Assembly (NCBI GenBank): GCA_963699055.1 | Contig: CAVOTA010000004.1 | Span: 259,921 to 323,920, forward strand | Source: Bog-756 sp963699055 | Lineage (GTDB): Bacteria; Actinomycetota; Acidimicrobiia; Acidimicrobiales; RAAP-2 | Reading direction: 5' to 3' | Length of the DNA stretch: 64,000 nt | Shown here: in pieces, positions 43,221-52,454 of the stretch | Position numbering within the stretch: the first letter of the stretch is position 1 | Layout of the letters: every line of letters starts with the position of its first letter | Notes under the pieces: generated by a model | Seen by the model: the letters and a program-made list of their open reading frames with translations, nothing else | Told to the model about the DNA's origin: nothing | The model's database searches: none | Position numbers and translations under genes: made by a program

Positions 43221-44468
43221 TCAGCCGGCTGGCACCCCGGACGGCACCGGTTCGCCCGCCCGGGTGAAGGCCGAGCGCACCGTGGACGCGGCCTGGGACA
43301 GCACCGTGGCCGGAGGTCCGGCCGCCAGGAACTGCCGGAACTGGTCCGCCGCCCCGGCCGCGTTGCCGTCCTGGTCCAGCAGCACCGTCCCGAGGTAGAG
43401 GTGGACGGCGTAGTCGCCCGGATCCAGGGCGGCCGCCCGGTTCAGCTTGGCCCGGGCGTCGGTCAGCAGCGAGGCGCTGTCCCCGGCCGTGCCGATGCGG
43501 TATTCGAGCCAGCCGAGCTGGGCCAGTGCCACCTCGTCGTCCGGGTGCGCCGTCAGGACCGACTGGTAGAGCTGGGCGGCCAGTCCGAGCTGTCCTTCGT
43601 TCTCCACGGCGGCGGCCTGGTCGAGCGAACGCGCCAGCTGCTGGCTCGGACTGAGGCTCACCGACCCCGTGGCGGTCTGACCGGGCAGGCGGTCCGAGGT
43701 GAAGAGGGGCACCGCCACCGCCAGTGCGGCGGCGAAGCAGACGACGGCACCGGCCAGGAACCAGCCGTTGCGTCCGCGACGACGCGCCGTCGCCTCCGAT
43801 GGCGCCGACCCGCTGTCCGGTGCGGGTCGGTCCTCGGTCAGGGTGGCGGTGGAGGTGGTGGAGGTGGCCGCCGGCGTCCGGGCCGGGCCCAGTGCGGCCA
43901 GGCGGCCCAGGTCCCGCTGGCGGAGGGCGAGGTAGTCGGCGTCGGACAGGTCGCCGGCCAGGTATTCGGCGTCGGCGTCGGCCAGCGACTGGGTGAGGAA
44001 GCGGCGGCGCTCGTCCACCACCAGCGGGTCCGCCGAGGAACCGCGCACGTCGGCGTCCAGGTCGCGCCCGACCCGACGCCGCCGGACCAGGACCACCACG
44101 AGTCCCGCCACGGCGACGGCCCCGACGGCCAGGGGCAGCACCCACACCAGCGCCGACCAGCCGCTGGTCGGCGGGTCGAGCACGATGGCCGAGCCGTAGC
44201 GGGCGACGAGGTAGTCCTCGATCTGCTGGTCGCTCCGGCCCTCGGCGACGAGGTGGGCGACCGTCTGGCGCACGGTGGCGGCGGTGGGCGCGCTCGACAC
44301 GGCGACATTCAGGTCCTCGCAGCTCGGGCACCGGATGATCGACTCGATGGCCACGGCCCGCTGGGCCGGGGTGGGCGGCGTCGACGAGAAGGCCCCGCTG
44401 CCCGCCAGCAGGGCGACCACCAGCGCGACCCCGAGGAGGGTCCACAGGGGGAAGTGACGACGGGTCAT
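43221..44468 (-). CDS. ccmH: CcmH-CcmI fusion, cytochrome c maturation
   Basis: 415-residue fusion. N-terminal signal anchor (LWTLLGVALVVALLAG), then the CcmH/NrfF thioredoxin-like domain with RCPSCEDLNVAVSSA (the heme-ligation CxxC), a second helix, a hydrophilic cytoplasmic stretch with QSLADADAEYLAGDLSDADY typical of CcmI, another helix, and C-terminal TPR-like repeats near LYQSVLTAHPDDEVALAQLGW. CcmH reduces the apocytochrome and CcmI presents it. The ATG at 44468 overlaps the ccmG stop (ATGA). Last gene of the operon. Confidence 0.9.
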   Translation of the reverse strand: MTRRHFPLWTLLGVALVVALLAGSGAFSSTPPTPAQRAVAIESIIRCPSCEDLNVAVSSAPTAATVRQTVAHLVAEGRSDQQIEDYLVARYGSAIVLDPPTSGWSALVWVLPLAVGAVAVAGLVVVLVRRRRVGRDLDADVRGSSADPLVVDERRRFLTQSLADADAEYLAGDLSDADYLALRQRDLGRLAALGPARTPAATSTTSTATLTEDRPAPDSGSAPSEATARRRGRNGWFLAGAVVCFAAALAVAVPLFTSDRLPGQTATGSVSLSPSQQLARSLDQAAAVENEGQLGLAAQLYQSVLTAHPDDEVALAQLGWLEYRIGTAGDSASLLTDARAKLNRAAALDPGDYAVHLYLGTVLLDQDGNAAGAADQFRQFLAAGPPATVLSQAASTVRSAFTRAGEPVPSGVPAG

Positions 44469-45166
44469 GCCCCCGCCGCCTTGGCCCGGGCGATCAGCTG
44501 GTCGAGGTCGGCGGCGGTCACCGGGGCGACGATGTAGGCCACCACCCGGCCGTCGGGGGCGATGAGGAACGTCGACGGCGGCGCCCGCACACCGAAGCTG
44601 AGGGCCAGGTTCCCCCGCGGGTCGGCCAGCGTGGGCCACGTCGCCCCCAGGGTGGCCTGGTAGGACCGGGCGTCGGCGGTGGTGTCCTCGAAGACCACGC
44701 TGACGAGCTGGGCGTCACCCGACTGCTGGTGCTGGAAGGCGAACCGGACCAGTTCGGGTCCCTCCTCCTGGCAGGGCTCGCACCAGCTGGCGAAGAAGTT
44801 GACCACCGTGTAGACGCCCGGTGCCCGGGAGAGGGCGAAGGCACGGCCGTCGACGGTGACACCGCGGACGGGTGGGGCCGGGTGGCCCACCAGCGGGCTC
44901 TGCACCTCGGACACCGCTGCCGGCGGACGGGTGGCGAGCACGGCGATGAGCCCGGCCGCCACCGCCAGGACGGCGAGTCCCACCCACCGGGCCGTGTGGC
45001 GGGCCCGGGGCGGGGCGGCCGGCGCGGGCGGACCGCCCGGCGGCACCGACGCGACGTCCGGGTCCCCGCCGCCGGAACCGGAGCCGGAACCGGAACCGGA
45101 GCCGGAGCCGGAACCGGAACCGGGCGCCGTGTCCGGGGCGACGCCGGGAACCGCCGGGGAGCTCAC
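44465..45166 (-). CDS. ccmG: CcmG/ResA-type thiol-disulfide oxidoreductase
   Basis: 233-residue membrane-anchored thioredoxin-like protein. A Gly/Ser repeat (GSGSGSGS, residues 17-31) and Pro/Ala stretch precede the helix WVGLAVLAVAAGLIAVLA; the exported TlpA-like domain has VNFFASWCEPCQEEGPEL with the redox CxxC, and PPSTFLI with the cis-Pro region. It keeps apocytochrome c cysteines reduced for heme attachment. GTG 45166 overlaps the ccmF stop (GTGA). Confidence 0.92.
   Translation of the reverse strand: MSSPAVPGVAPDTAPGSGSGSGSGSGSGSGSGGGDPDVASVPPGGPPAPAAPPRARHTARWVGLAVLAVAAGLIAVLATRPPAAVSEVQSPLVGHPAPPVRGVTVDGRAFALSRAPGVYTVVNFFASWCEPCQEEGPELVRFAFQHQQSGDAQLVSVVFEDTTADARSYQATLGATWPTLADPRGNLALSFGVRAPPSTFLIAPDGRVVAYIVAPVTAADLDQLIARAKAAGA
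45072..45121. repeat. 6-bp Gly/Ser-coding repeat in ccmG
   Basis: About eight CCGGAA/CCGGAG units in frame, encoding the GSGSGS run on the minus strand. Confidence 0.85.
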
Positions 45167-47301
45167 GGGGCCTCCCCCGCCCCCACCGGCTCCCGTCCCA
45201 CCGGCTCCCGTCCCACCGGCTCCCGTCCCACCGTCCCGCGCTCGACCGGCTCGTCCCCGACCCGCCCGTCTCCGGACGGGTCCTGGTCGGCGGGGGGCTG
45301 CAACGGCGGCGCGGCGGCGACCGGGGCCGACACCGGGTCGGTCGGACGCCGACGGCGGCCCGGGACGGCCGACAGGACCGAACCCACCACCACCAGGGCA
45401 CCGCCGATCCACAGCCACATCACGAGGGGCTGGACCACGACGCCGAACGTCCACGCTCCTCCCCGGTCGGGGATGGAGTTGATGGTCAGGTAGACGTCGG
45501 CGGTGACGCTGGAGTCGATCGCCGGCGTCCCCACGGCCTGGGTACCGGTGCCGAACTGGCTGATGGCCGGCGTGAAGACGGCGCCACCGTCCACCCGCAG
45601 CAGTGCCTGCTGGCTCACGTGCGAGGGCGTCCGGACCGTCCGGGTGCCCACGAACTCGACGGTGTGCCCGGCGTACGAGCTGGTCTGGCCCTGCACGAGG
45701 ACGACCGTGCCCCGGTGACCGAAGGCCGTGGCCGCGGCCAGTCCCACGGCGAGCACGACGATGCCGATGTGGACGATCATGCCCCCGTTCGCCCGGCCCA
45801 CCAGTCCCCGCCAGCCGGCGAGAGCGGCGCGGGTCGGCGACTGCCCCGAGGTCCGAGCGGTGCGCCACGCCCCCCGGACCGAGAGGACCAGTGCCCGGCC
45901 GGCCGACGCCGCCGCGAACGCGCCCAGCCCGAAGGCGAGCAGCGGCTCGATGCCGGTGACGCCGCCGAGCACGCACGCCACCACCACCACGACCCCGATG
46001 GCGGCCGGCACGGCCAGGCGCCGGCGCATGACCTCGGCCGACGACTTCCGCCACGGCAGGGCGGGTGCCACCGCCATCAGGAAGAGGAGGGCCAGACCGA
46101 GCGGAATCACCATCCGGTTGAAGTACGGGGCGCCGACCGCCACCTGGGCGCCGCTGTTGACCGCCTCGTACAGCAGGGGGAACACGGTGCCGAGCAGCAC
46201 CACGAACGTGAACAGGACGAACACGAGGTTGTTGGCCAGGAACGCCCCCTCCCGGCTCATGGCCGAGTCGATCCCCCCCGGGGACCGGAGCCGGTCGCCC
46301 CGCCAGGCGATGAGTCCGACCCCGACGGCCAGGACGAGCCCGAAGAACCCGAGCAGGAGGGGACCGACGGTCGAGGTCGAGAAGGCGTGGACCGACTGGA
46401 TGACACCCGAGCGGGTCAGGAAGGTGCCGAGGATGGTGAGGCTGAAGGTGGCGATGACGAGCGACAGGTTCCACACCCGGAGCAGGCCGCGTCGCTGCTG
46501 GACCATGACCGAGTGGAGGTAGGCGGTGCCGACGAGCCAGGGGAGCAGCGAGGCGTTCTCGACGGGGTCCCACGCCCAGAACCCACCCCAACCCAGCACT
46601 TGGTAGGACCACCAGGCGCCGAGCACGATCCCGACGGTGAGGAACGTCCAGGCGAACAGGGTCCAGCGCCGGGTCTCCCCCTGCCAGTCCTCGTCGACCC
46701 GGCCCGTCACCAGGGAGGCGACGGCGAAGGCGAACGGCAGCGTGAAGCCCACCAGGCCCAGGTAGAGCATGGGCGGGTGGAACAGGACGAGCGGGTTGTC
46801 CTGGAGGAGCACGTTCGGTCCGAGCCCGTTGGACGGCACCGCCCCGGCCACGTGGGTGAAGGGGTCGGCCGGGCCGAGCATGAGACCGAAGAAGAAGGCG
46901 GACACCGCGTACATGACGAGGGTGGCCCAGCCGACCAGCTGGTCGCCGGCCCGCGCCCGGAACCGCCACACCATGGCCGTGGTGTAGCCGCCGAGGATGA
47001 CCCCCCACAGCAGGATCGAGCCGGCCAGGGCCGACCACATCCCGGTGATCGAGTACAGGAGCGGGGTCGACCGGCTGTTGTTGTCGGCCACGTACGTCAG
47101 CGAGAAGTCGTGGGTCACCAGCGCCCGCTGCATGGCAGCCACGGCGACCACCCCGCCCAGGAAGATCAGGGGCGCGTACACGCGGCCGCTCCGCAGCGTC
47201 GCCGACCGGCCCCGGACCAGCCCGACGCCGAGGACGACCATGCCGACCACCGCGGCCACGAAGCCGAGGAGGACGCCGGTGTGCCCGAGGGTCCCGTTCA
47301 C
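45163..47301 (-). CDS. ccmF: heme lyase CcmF
   Basis: 712-residue polytopic heme-handling protein. The WWD motif WGGFWAWDPVENASLLPWL faces the exterior, and conserved histidines occur in VTHDFSL, LFHPPMLYLGLVG and SVHAFS. About 14 membrane segments, a large C-terminal external domain, a last helix and a 70-residue cytoplasmic tail ending in three GREPV units. It receives heme from CcmE and ligates it to apocytochrome c together with CcmH. Start GTG 47301; overlaps ccmG. Confidence 0.95.
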   Translation of the reverse strand: MNGTLGHTGVLLGFVAAVVGMVVLGVGLVRGRSATLRSGRVYAPLIFLGGVVAVAAMQRALVTHDFSLTYVADNNSRSTPLLYSITGMWSALAGSILLWGVILGGYTTAMVWRFRARAGDQLVGWATLVMYAVSAFFFGLMLGPADPFTHVAGAVPSNGLGPNVLLQDNPLVLFHPPMLYLGLVGFTLPFAFAVASLVTGRVDEDWQGETRRWTLFAWTFLTVGIVLGAWWSYQVLGWGGFWAWDPVENASLLPWLVGTAYLHSVMVQQRRGLLRVWNLSLVIATFSLTILGTFLTRSGVIQSVHAFSTSTVGPLLLGFFGLVLAVGVGLIAWRGDRLRSPGGIDSAMSREGAFLANNLVFVLFTFVVLLGTVFPLLYEAVNSGAQVAVGAPYFNRMVIPLGLALLFLMAVAPALPWRKSSAEVMRRRLAVPAAIGVVVVVACVLGGVTGIEPLLAFGLGAFAAASAGRALVLSVRGAWRTARTSGQSPTRAALAGWRGLVGRANGGMIVHIGIVVLAVGLAAATAFGHRGTVVLVQGQTSSYAGHTVEFVGTRTVRTPSHVSQQALLRVDGGAVFTPAISQFGTGTQAVGTPAIDSSVTADVYLTINSIPDRGGAWTFGVVVQPLVMWLWIGGALVVVGSVLSAVPGRRRRPTDPVSAPVAAAPPLQPPADQDPSGDGRVGDEPVERGTVGREPVGREPVGREPVGAGEAP
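45182..45232. repeat. 15-bp repeat at ccmF C-terminus
   Basis: Three perfect copies of CCCACCGGCTCCCGT and part of a fourth, in frame, encoding GREPV repeats on the minus strand. Confidence 0.95.
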
Positions 47302-47335
47302 CGCGGGCCGGGGGCCGGGCCCTGCACCCGTGCCG

Positions 47336-47854
47336 TCACCGCTTGCTCCCGTTCGGTGCGGTCACCCGCGACGGGTACTGGGCGATGTAGGTCGCCGAGT
47401 GCTTCACCAGGATCTGGTCCGAGGCGAACCGGTCGCCCGCGAAGTGGCCCACGGCGATCACCGGGATGTTCGCCTGGAACAGCTGCGGCGGACTGCCCAC
47501 GTTGTCGACCGTCACCCGGGTCGCCCCCGAGGTGACGACGAAATCGACCCCGGACCCCGTCGAGTGGATCGACCCGGGCTCGACCACACCCTCGAGGTTG
47601 AACGTCTTGTCCCCGAGCTGGGCCTTCTGGGCCACGGCCTGGTCGGCGGGCAGGTAGAAGTCGAGGGCACTGCCGAGGCCCTTGGCCAACAGGAAGGCCA
47701 GGGCGCCGACCAGGACCAGTCCGACCACGACGTAGCGGACGGTGTGGTGCTGGCGGATGGGCACGACCGGGGGCCGGTCGGCGGGGGGCGGACCGGCTGC
47801 GGGGTCGCCCGGGCCGGGCGGGGCGGCAGGCGGTGCGGGGGGCGCCGTGGTCAC
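47336..47854 (-). CDS. ccmE: heme chaperone CcmE
   Basis: 172-residue periplasmic-type heme carrier anchored by one N-terminal helix (RYVVVGLVLVGALAFLLA) after a Pro-rich cytoplasmic stretch. The OB-fold domain ends with LVKHSATYIAQYP, the HxxxY motif whose His binds heme covalently. GTG 47854 overlaps the ccmD stop by 4 nt. It lies between ccmD and ccmF as in classical ccm operons. Confidence 0.93.
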   Translation of the reverse strand: MTTAPPAPPAAPPGPGDPAAGPPPADRPPVVPIRQHHTVRYVVVGLVLVGALAFLLAKGLGSALDFYLPADQAVAQKAQLGDKTFNLEGVVEPGSIHSTGSGVDFVVTSGATRVTVDNVGSPPQLFQANIPVIAVGHFAGDRFASDQILVKHSATYIAQYPSRVTAPNGSKR

Positions 47855-48027
47855 GTGCGCACCACCCCGCCGGGGCCGGCGGCGTCGGCCGGGCCCGTGT
47901 CCGCGCCGGCGCCGGCCACGGCCCGGGCGACGGCCCGGGACAGCCGGCGGCGACGCCAGGTGAGCTGCACCGCGTACAGGAAGAGCAGGCCGAGGACGAC
48001 CACGTAGCCGGCGATGACGTAGCGCAT
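47851..48027 (-). CDS. ccmD: CcmD-like small membrane protein
   Basis: 58 residues: one membrane helix (MRYVIAGYVVVLGLLFLYAV) followed by QLTWRRRRLSRAVARA, the pattern of CcmD, which helps release holo-CcmE from the CcmABC complex. Sequence conservation in CcmD is low, so position between ccmC and ccmE is the main evidence. The ATG at 48027 overlaps the ccmC stop by 1 nt (TGATG), and its stop overlaps ccmE. Confidence 0.85.
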   Translation of the reverse strand: MRYVIAGYVVVLGLLFLYAVQLTWRRRRLSRAVARAVAGAGADTGPADAAGPGGVVRT

Positions 48028-48893
48028 CAGGCCACCACCGCCGGCTCGGACGCGGCTCCGTCGTCCCCGGGGGCCACCGCGAACCGGCCGGGGGCGTCCG
48101 TGCCCTCCGAGCGCCGCTCGGCCAGGGCCGCTCCGAGTTCGTTGGCGTCGAGCCAGTCCTCGAGCACCCCGATGCGGTAGCGGACGAGCAGCATCCACAC
48201 GAAGACCAGGGTCAGGGCGACGAATCCGAGGAGCAGCGTCCATGCCATGGACCCGTGGATCTTGAGGGTGAGTCCCGGGTTGAGGACGGTGGCGCCCTGA
48301 TGGAGCGTGTTCCACCAGTCGACCGAGAAGTGGACGAGCGGCACGTCGAGGACGGCGAACAGCGCCACGAAGGCGCTGCGGCGGGCCCGCACCTCGGGCT
48401 CGGCGGGCACCCGGCGCAGCGCCAGGTAGCCGAGGAACAGCACCAGGAGCACGGCGGTCAGGGTGAGCCGGGCGTCCCACGCCCACCACACGCCCCAGGT
48501 CGGCTTGCCCCAGATGGATCCGGACACCAGTGTGCAGACGTTGAACACCACCCCGACCTCGACCGAGGCCGCCGCCAGGCGGTCCCAGAACAGCGAACGG
48601 GTCCGGGGCCACAGGTAGAGGACGCTGGACACCGCCGCCAGCCCGAAGGCCAGGTAGAGGGCCACCCAGGCGACTCCGGGGTGGATGTACACCAGGCGGA
48701 CCAGGTCGCCCTGGATCTTGTCGGGGGGCGTCACCCACAGCCCGAGCCACACGGTGAACGCCGTGCCGACCAGGGCGAGGGCGCCGATCACCCGTTCGGT
48801 CGCCCGCGCACGCGCCGACGGCTCGGGCGGAGGGGTCACACCGGTGTTCGGAACCGACGGTGCCGTCGGACGGGCGGGGGCGAGGTCGGTCAC
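48027..48893 (-). CDS. ccmC: heme exporter/interaction protein CcmC
   Basis: 288-residue membrane protein with six helices and the heme-binding WWD motif WGVWWAWDARLT between helices 3 and 4, flanked by histidines (VYIHPGVAW and VHFSVDWWNTLHQG). It loads heme onto CcmE. A hydrophilic N-terminus of about 30 residues and an acidic C-terminus are extra. The GTG at 48893 overlaps the ccmB stop by 4 nt. Confidence 0.94.
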   Translation of the reverse strand: MTDLAPARPTAPSVPNTGVTPPPEPSARARATERVIGALALVGTAFTVWLGLWVTPPDKIQGDLVRLVYIHPGVAWVALYLAFGLAAVSSVLYLWPRTRSLFWDRLAAASVEVGVVFNVCTLVSGSIWGKPTWGVWWAWDARLTLTAVLLVLFLGYLALRRVPAEPEVRARRSAFVALFAVLDVPLVHFSVDWWNTLHQGATVLNPGLTLKIHGSMAWTLLLGFVALTLVFVWMLLVRYRIGVLEDWLDANELGAALAERRSEGTDAPGRFAVAPGDDGAASEPAVVA

Positions 48894-49561
48894 GCGGTCT
48901 CCAGGATCGGGCCGAAGAGGAGCACGCCGACGGCGAGGTAGACGGCGTCGAAGACGAGCAGCAGTCGCAGCCACTCGGTACCGGCCGACACGGTGCCGCC
49001 GGCCATGGCCGCCTGCCAGATCTTGGTCCCGGCCAGCAGCACGGGAGCCACGATGGGCAGCAGCAGGAAGGGCAGGAGCGTCTCGCGCACCCGCAGTCCG
49101 GCCGACAGGGCGCCGTAGAGCGTGCCGGTGGTCGCCAGCCCGACCGTTCCCAGCAGGCACGAGACGACGATCAGCCATGGGACCTCGATCCGGGCCCCGT
49201 AGAGGAACACCACGCCGAGGGTCAGCAGCACCTCGAGGACCACGAGCTGGGCGGCGATGCCTGCGGCCTTGCCCAGGAACAGGCCGGCCGGATCGATCCC
49301 CGAGAGCCGGATCCCGTCGCGGGCCCCGTCGGCCGACTCCACCGAGACGCTGCGCTGGGTGGCCAGGACGGTGCAGAACAGCACGGCCACCCAGAACAGG
49401 CCGGGGGCGCCGGCCGCCATGACCGTGCGGTCCGGACCGAGGGCGAAGGCGAACAGTGCCAGGGCGACGATGCCGAACGGCGCCACCTGGGACAGTCCCA
49501 CCCGGGAGCGGACCTCGATGCGCAGGTCCTTTCCGGCCACGAGGACGGCGTCACGCCACAT
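48890..49561 (-). CDS. ccmB: ABC transporter permease CcmB
   Basis: 223-residue permease with six membrane segments; it forms the CcmABC(D) complex that releases holo-CcmE. DLRIEVRSRVG near the start and SVSVESADGARDGIRLSGID are characteristic of CcmB. The ATG at 49561 lies within the last 11 nt of ccmA. The conserved ETLLPFLLLPIVAPVLLAG segment is in the C-terminal half. Confidence 0.93.
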   Translation of the reverse strand: MWRDAVLVAGKDLRIEVRSRVGLSQVAPFGIVALALFAFALGPDRTVMAAGAPGLFWVAVLFCTVLATQRSVSVESADGARDGIRLSGIDPAGLFLGKAAGIAAQLVVLEVLLTLGVVFLYGARIEVPWLIVVSCLLGTVGLATTGTLYGALSAGLRVRETLLPFLLLPIVAPVLLAGTKIWQAAMAGGTVSAGTEWLRLLLVFDAVYLAVGVLLFGPILETA

Positions 49562-50384
49562 GGGCGACCTCGCCGTCCACCGGAGCGCTCCGGTCGGACC
49601 CGACCCGACGATCGACGTCGGCGGTGTCGACGGTGTCGACGGTGTCGGCAGGGGCGTCACCTCGGGCACCGCCCGCACCGGCACCGGCAGCGGCGGCGGC
49701 CGTCGCTGCCGCACGAGCGCGCAGTGTCCGCTCCCCGGTCACCCGCCCGCCGGTCACCGTCACCGCCCGGTCGGCCAGTCCCTCCACCGAACCGGACTCG
49801 TGGCTGGCGATCAGGATGGTCACGCCGGCGGCCGACGCCTCGGCGACGGCACCGTCGAGCAGCACCCGGGCGGCGGCGTCGAGACCGGCATGGGGCTCGT
49901 CGAGCAGCCAGACCTCGGGCCACCGCGCCGTCAGCACGGCGAGGGCCACGCGGCGGCGCTGCCCGGCCGACAGCTTGGCCGCCGGGGTACGGGCCAGACG
50001 CCCGGTGAGCCCCCAGCGCTCGCAGGCCGGGACGATCCTGGCGGTGTCACCGGCGGCGGCCCGCACGGCGAAGCGGACGTTCTCCAGGACGGTCAGGTCG
50101 TCGTAGAGGTGGGAGACGTGGGACAGCAGGCCCACGCGGCGCCGTACGGCGGTGCGGTGGCGGACGGGGTCGAGCCCCAGTACCGCGATGCTGCCCGCCG
50201 ACAGCGGTACCAGTCCGGCGCACACCCGCAGCAGGCTGGTCTTGCCGGCGCCGTTCGGGCCCTCCACCAGCACGGTCTCCCCCACCGCCACCTCGAGGTC
50301 CACGCCGGCGAGCAGGGGGAACCGGCCCGAGAGCGCGACCGCGTCACGGAGGGAGAGTGCAGAGGAGGGGGGTGCGACGGCCAT
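49551..50384 (-). CDS. ccmA: ABC transporter ATP-binding protein CcmA
   Basis: 277-residue ATPase of the CcmABC complex. Walker A GPNGAGKTS, signature LSAGQRRRVALA and Walker B VWLLDEPHAGLD are present, with the switch His in SHES. The C-terminus is extended by about 60 Ala/Gly/Asp-rich residues not found in typical CcmA. A TAGCAT hexamer lies 12 nt before the ATG and may be the operon promoter. Heads the ccmABCDEFGH run. Confidence 0.93.
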   Translation of the reverse strand: MAVAPPSSALSLRDAVALSGRFPLLAGVDLEVAVGETVLVEGPNGAGKTSLLRVCAGLVPLSAGSIAVLGLDPVRHRTAVRRRVGLLSHVSHLYDDLTVLENVRFAVRAAAGDTARIVPACERWGLTGRLARTPAAKLSAGQRRRVALAVLTARWPEVWLLDEPHAGLDAAARVLLDGAVAEASAAGVTILIASHESGSVEGLADRAVTVTGGRVTGERTLRARAAATAAAAAGAGAGGARGDAPADTVDTVDTADVDRRVGSDRSAPVDGEVAHVA

Positions 50385-50468
50385 GGGCAGTCCCCAATGC
50401 TACGGGGGCGGGCGGGCCGGAGCCAGACGGGGGGCGCGTCCCGCAGGCCGGACGCCCCCGGAGGCCCG

Positions 50469-51383
50469 TCAGCTCGTCGACAGGCGGTTCAGGTGCAGGT
50501 CACGGAGCCAATTGGAGATGTGGGCCGACAGGACGTCCACATTGCCGGTCAGGAGGAGGATCCCGAAGGCCACCAGGATGATCCCGCCGACCAGGTCCAC
50601 GACCCGCAGGCGCCCGCGGACCCGGGCCAGCAGGTCGGTCATCCGGCCGAAGGCCAGGCCGCTGAGGAGGAACGGGACCCCCAGGCCCAGCGAGTAGGCG
50701 AGCAGCAGGGCGATCCCGCCGGTGGCCGAACCGCCGGTGCCGGCGGCCAGGGCCAGGACGCTGCCCAGCACGGGGCCGATGCACGGTGTCCAGGCGAAGG
50801 CGAACGCCATTCCGAGCACCGGGGGCGCCCAGGACCCGAGCACCGACGGGCGGACCAGGAAGCGCTTCTCGCCGGCCAGCGCCATCGGCAGGCGCACCCC
50901 GGCGGCCATGGCCACCAGCAGGGCACCGAACAGGACGATCAGGATGCCCGAGACCACCTCGAGGGCGTGCTGGTGGGTCAGGAACAGGCGCCCGACCGAC
51001 GACGCCGATGCCCCGAGGATGGTGAACACGACGGTGAACCCGGCGATGAAGGCGAGGATCCCACGCAGCAGACGGCCGCGGTGGCGACGGAGCACCTCGG
51101 GGTCGGCGACGGCCGCGGACCCGGCCGCCGGTGCGGCACCGGCCGTCCGCGAGGGGACGGCGTCCCCCGCCGCCGGCACCTCGGCCCCCCGTGCCCCCAC
51201 CGGGGTGGGCTCCGGCGCGGGCTCCGGCGCCGGGGCGAGCGCGGTCAGCTCGGCGGCCGACAGCCCGGACACCATCGACAGGTAGGCCGGGACCAGGGGC
51301 AGCACGCACGGCGACAGGAACGACAGCATCCCGGCGCCGAAGGCCACCAGGAGGCCGAGCGGGTCGGCGTGGATCGCCGCCAT
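50469..51383 (-). CDS. ccdA: CcdA/DsbD-type thiol-reductant transporter
   Basis: 304-residue membrane protein that carries reducing equivalents from cytoplasmic thioredoxin outward, serving CcmG/CcmH. The two redox Cys are in SFLSPCVLPLVPAYLS and FAWTPCIGPVLGS, each with the family prolines. Six helices, with an unusually long Pro/Glu/Ala insertion between helices 1 and 2 (about residues 50-95). ATG 51383 is preferred over GTG/TTG up to 51398, although none has a good ribosome site. 84 nt upstream of ccmA on the same strand. Confidence 0.92.
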   Translation of the reverse strand: MAAIHADPLGLLVAFGAGMLSFLSPCVLPLVPAYLSMVSGLSAAELTALAPAPEPAPEPTPVGARGAEVPAAGDAVPSRTAGAAPAAGSAAVADPEVLRRHRGRLLRGILAFIAGFTVVFTILGASASSVGRLFLTHQHALEVVSGILIVLFGALLVAMAAGVRLPMALAGEKRFLVRPSVLGSWAPPVLGMAFAFAWTPCIGPVLGSVLALAAGTGGSATGGIALLLAYSLGLGVPFLLSGLAFGRMTDLLARVRGRLRVVDLVGGIILVAFGILLLTGNVDVLSAHISNWLRDLHLNRLSTS

Positions 51384-51401
51384 CACGGCCACGGCCAACG
51401 G

Positions 51402-52373
51402 CTAGGCCCGCTGGCTCTTCACCAGGGCCAGGTCGGCCTCGACCATCATCTGCACCAGCTCGGGGAACTCGACGTCGCGGTGCCAGCCCAGGGTCTTCTC
51501 GGCCTTGGCCGGATCGCCGATGAGGAGGTCGACCTCGGCGGGGCGCAGGAAGCGCTCGTCGATCACGACGTGCTTCTCCCAGTCCAGGTCGGCGGCGGCG
51601 AACGACAGCTCGACCAGCTCCTTGACCGAGTGCGTCTCACCGGTGGCGACCACGTAGTCGTCGGGCCGGTCCTGCTGGAGCATCAGCCACATGGCCCGGA
51701 CGTAGTCCTTGGCGAAGCCCCAGTCGCGCTCGGCGTCGAGGTTGCCCAGGGCCAGTGTCCGGTCGATGCCGGCGGCGATCCGCGCCACCCCGTGGGTGAC
51801 CTTGCGCGTGACGAACTCGAGTCCGCGCCGCGGCGACTCGTGGTTGAAGAGGATGCCCGAGCTGGCGTGGAGGTCGTAGCTCTCGCGGTAGTTGACGGTG
51901 ATCCAGTGGCCGTAGACCTTGGCCACCCCGTAGGGGCTGCGCGGGTAGAAGGGCGTGGTCTCCACCTGGGGGACCTCCTGGACCTTGCCGAACATCTCCG
52001 AGGAGCTCGCCTGGTAGAAGCGGATCCCGGGGTCGACGGTGCGGATGGCGTCGAGGACCCGGGTGACGCCGAGGGCGGTGGTCTCGCCGGTGAGCACCGG
52101 CTGGTTCCACGACGTCTGGACGAAGGACTGGGCCGCCAGGTTGTAGACCTCCTGGGGCCGGATCTCCTTCAGGATGTTGATCATCGAGACCTCGTCCAGC
52201 AGGTCGCCGGCCACCAGGTTGAGCCGGTCCTGGATGTGGGCGATCCGTTCGAAGTTGATCGTGCTCGAGCGCCGCACCATGCCGCTGACCTCGTAGCCCT
52301 CCTCGAGGAGCAGCTCGGCCAGGTAGGAGCCGTCCTGGCCGGTGACGCCGGTGATCAGTGCTCGTTTCGTCAT
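51402..52373 (-). CDS. gmd: GDP-mannose 4,6-dehydratase
   Basis: 323-residue short-chain dehydrogenase/reductase converting GDP-mannose to GDP-4-keto-6-deoxymannose. GVTGQDGSYLAELLLEEGYEV is the NAD(P) site (GxxGxxG), SSSEMFG and SPYGVAKVYGHW carry the catalytic Thr/Ser, Tyr and Lys, and NHESPRRGLEFVTRK and AERDWGFAKDYV are Gmd hallmarks. The ATG at 52373 has GAGGAG upstream. No fucose or rhamnose synthase is next to it, so the end product (GDP-fucose, rhamnose or a related sugar) is unknown. Confidence 0.95.
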   Translation of the reverse strand: MTKRALITGVTGQDGSYLAELLLEEGYEVSGMVRRSSTINFERIAHIQDRLNLVAGDLLDEVSMINILKEIRPQEVYNLAAQSFVQTSWNQPVLTGETTALGVTRVLDAIRTVDPGIRFYQASSSEMFGKVQEVPQVETTPFYPRSPYGVAKVYGHWITVNYRESYDLHASSGILFNHESPRRGLEFVTRKVTHGVARIAAGIDRTLALGNLDAERDWGFAKDYVRAMWLMLQQDRPDDYVVATGETHSVKELVELSFAAADLDWEKHVVIDERFLRPAEVDLLIGDPAKAEKTLGWHRDVEFPELVQMMVEADLALVKSQRA

Positions 52374-52454
52374 GCTGGGGGAACTCCTCGTCGATCTCGT
52401 GTCTGGGGGGTTGTCCTGCGTGCGACCCGGTGTCCGCCGCCTCCGGTGCTGCTG

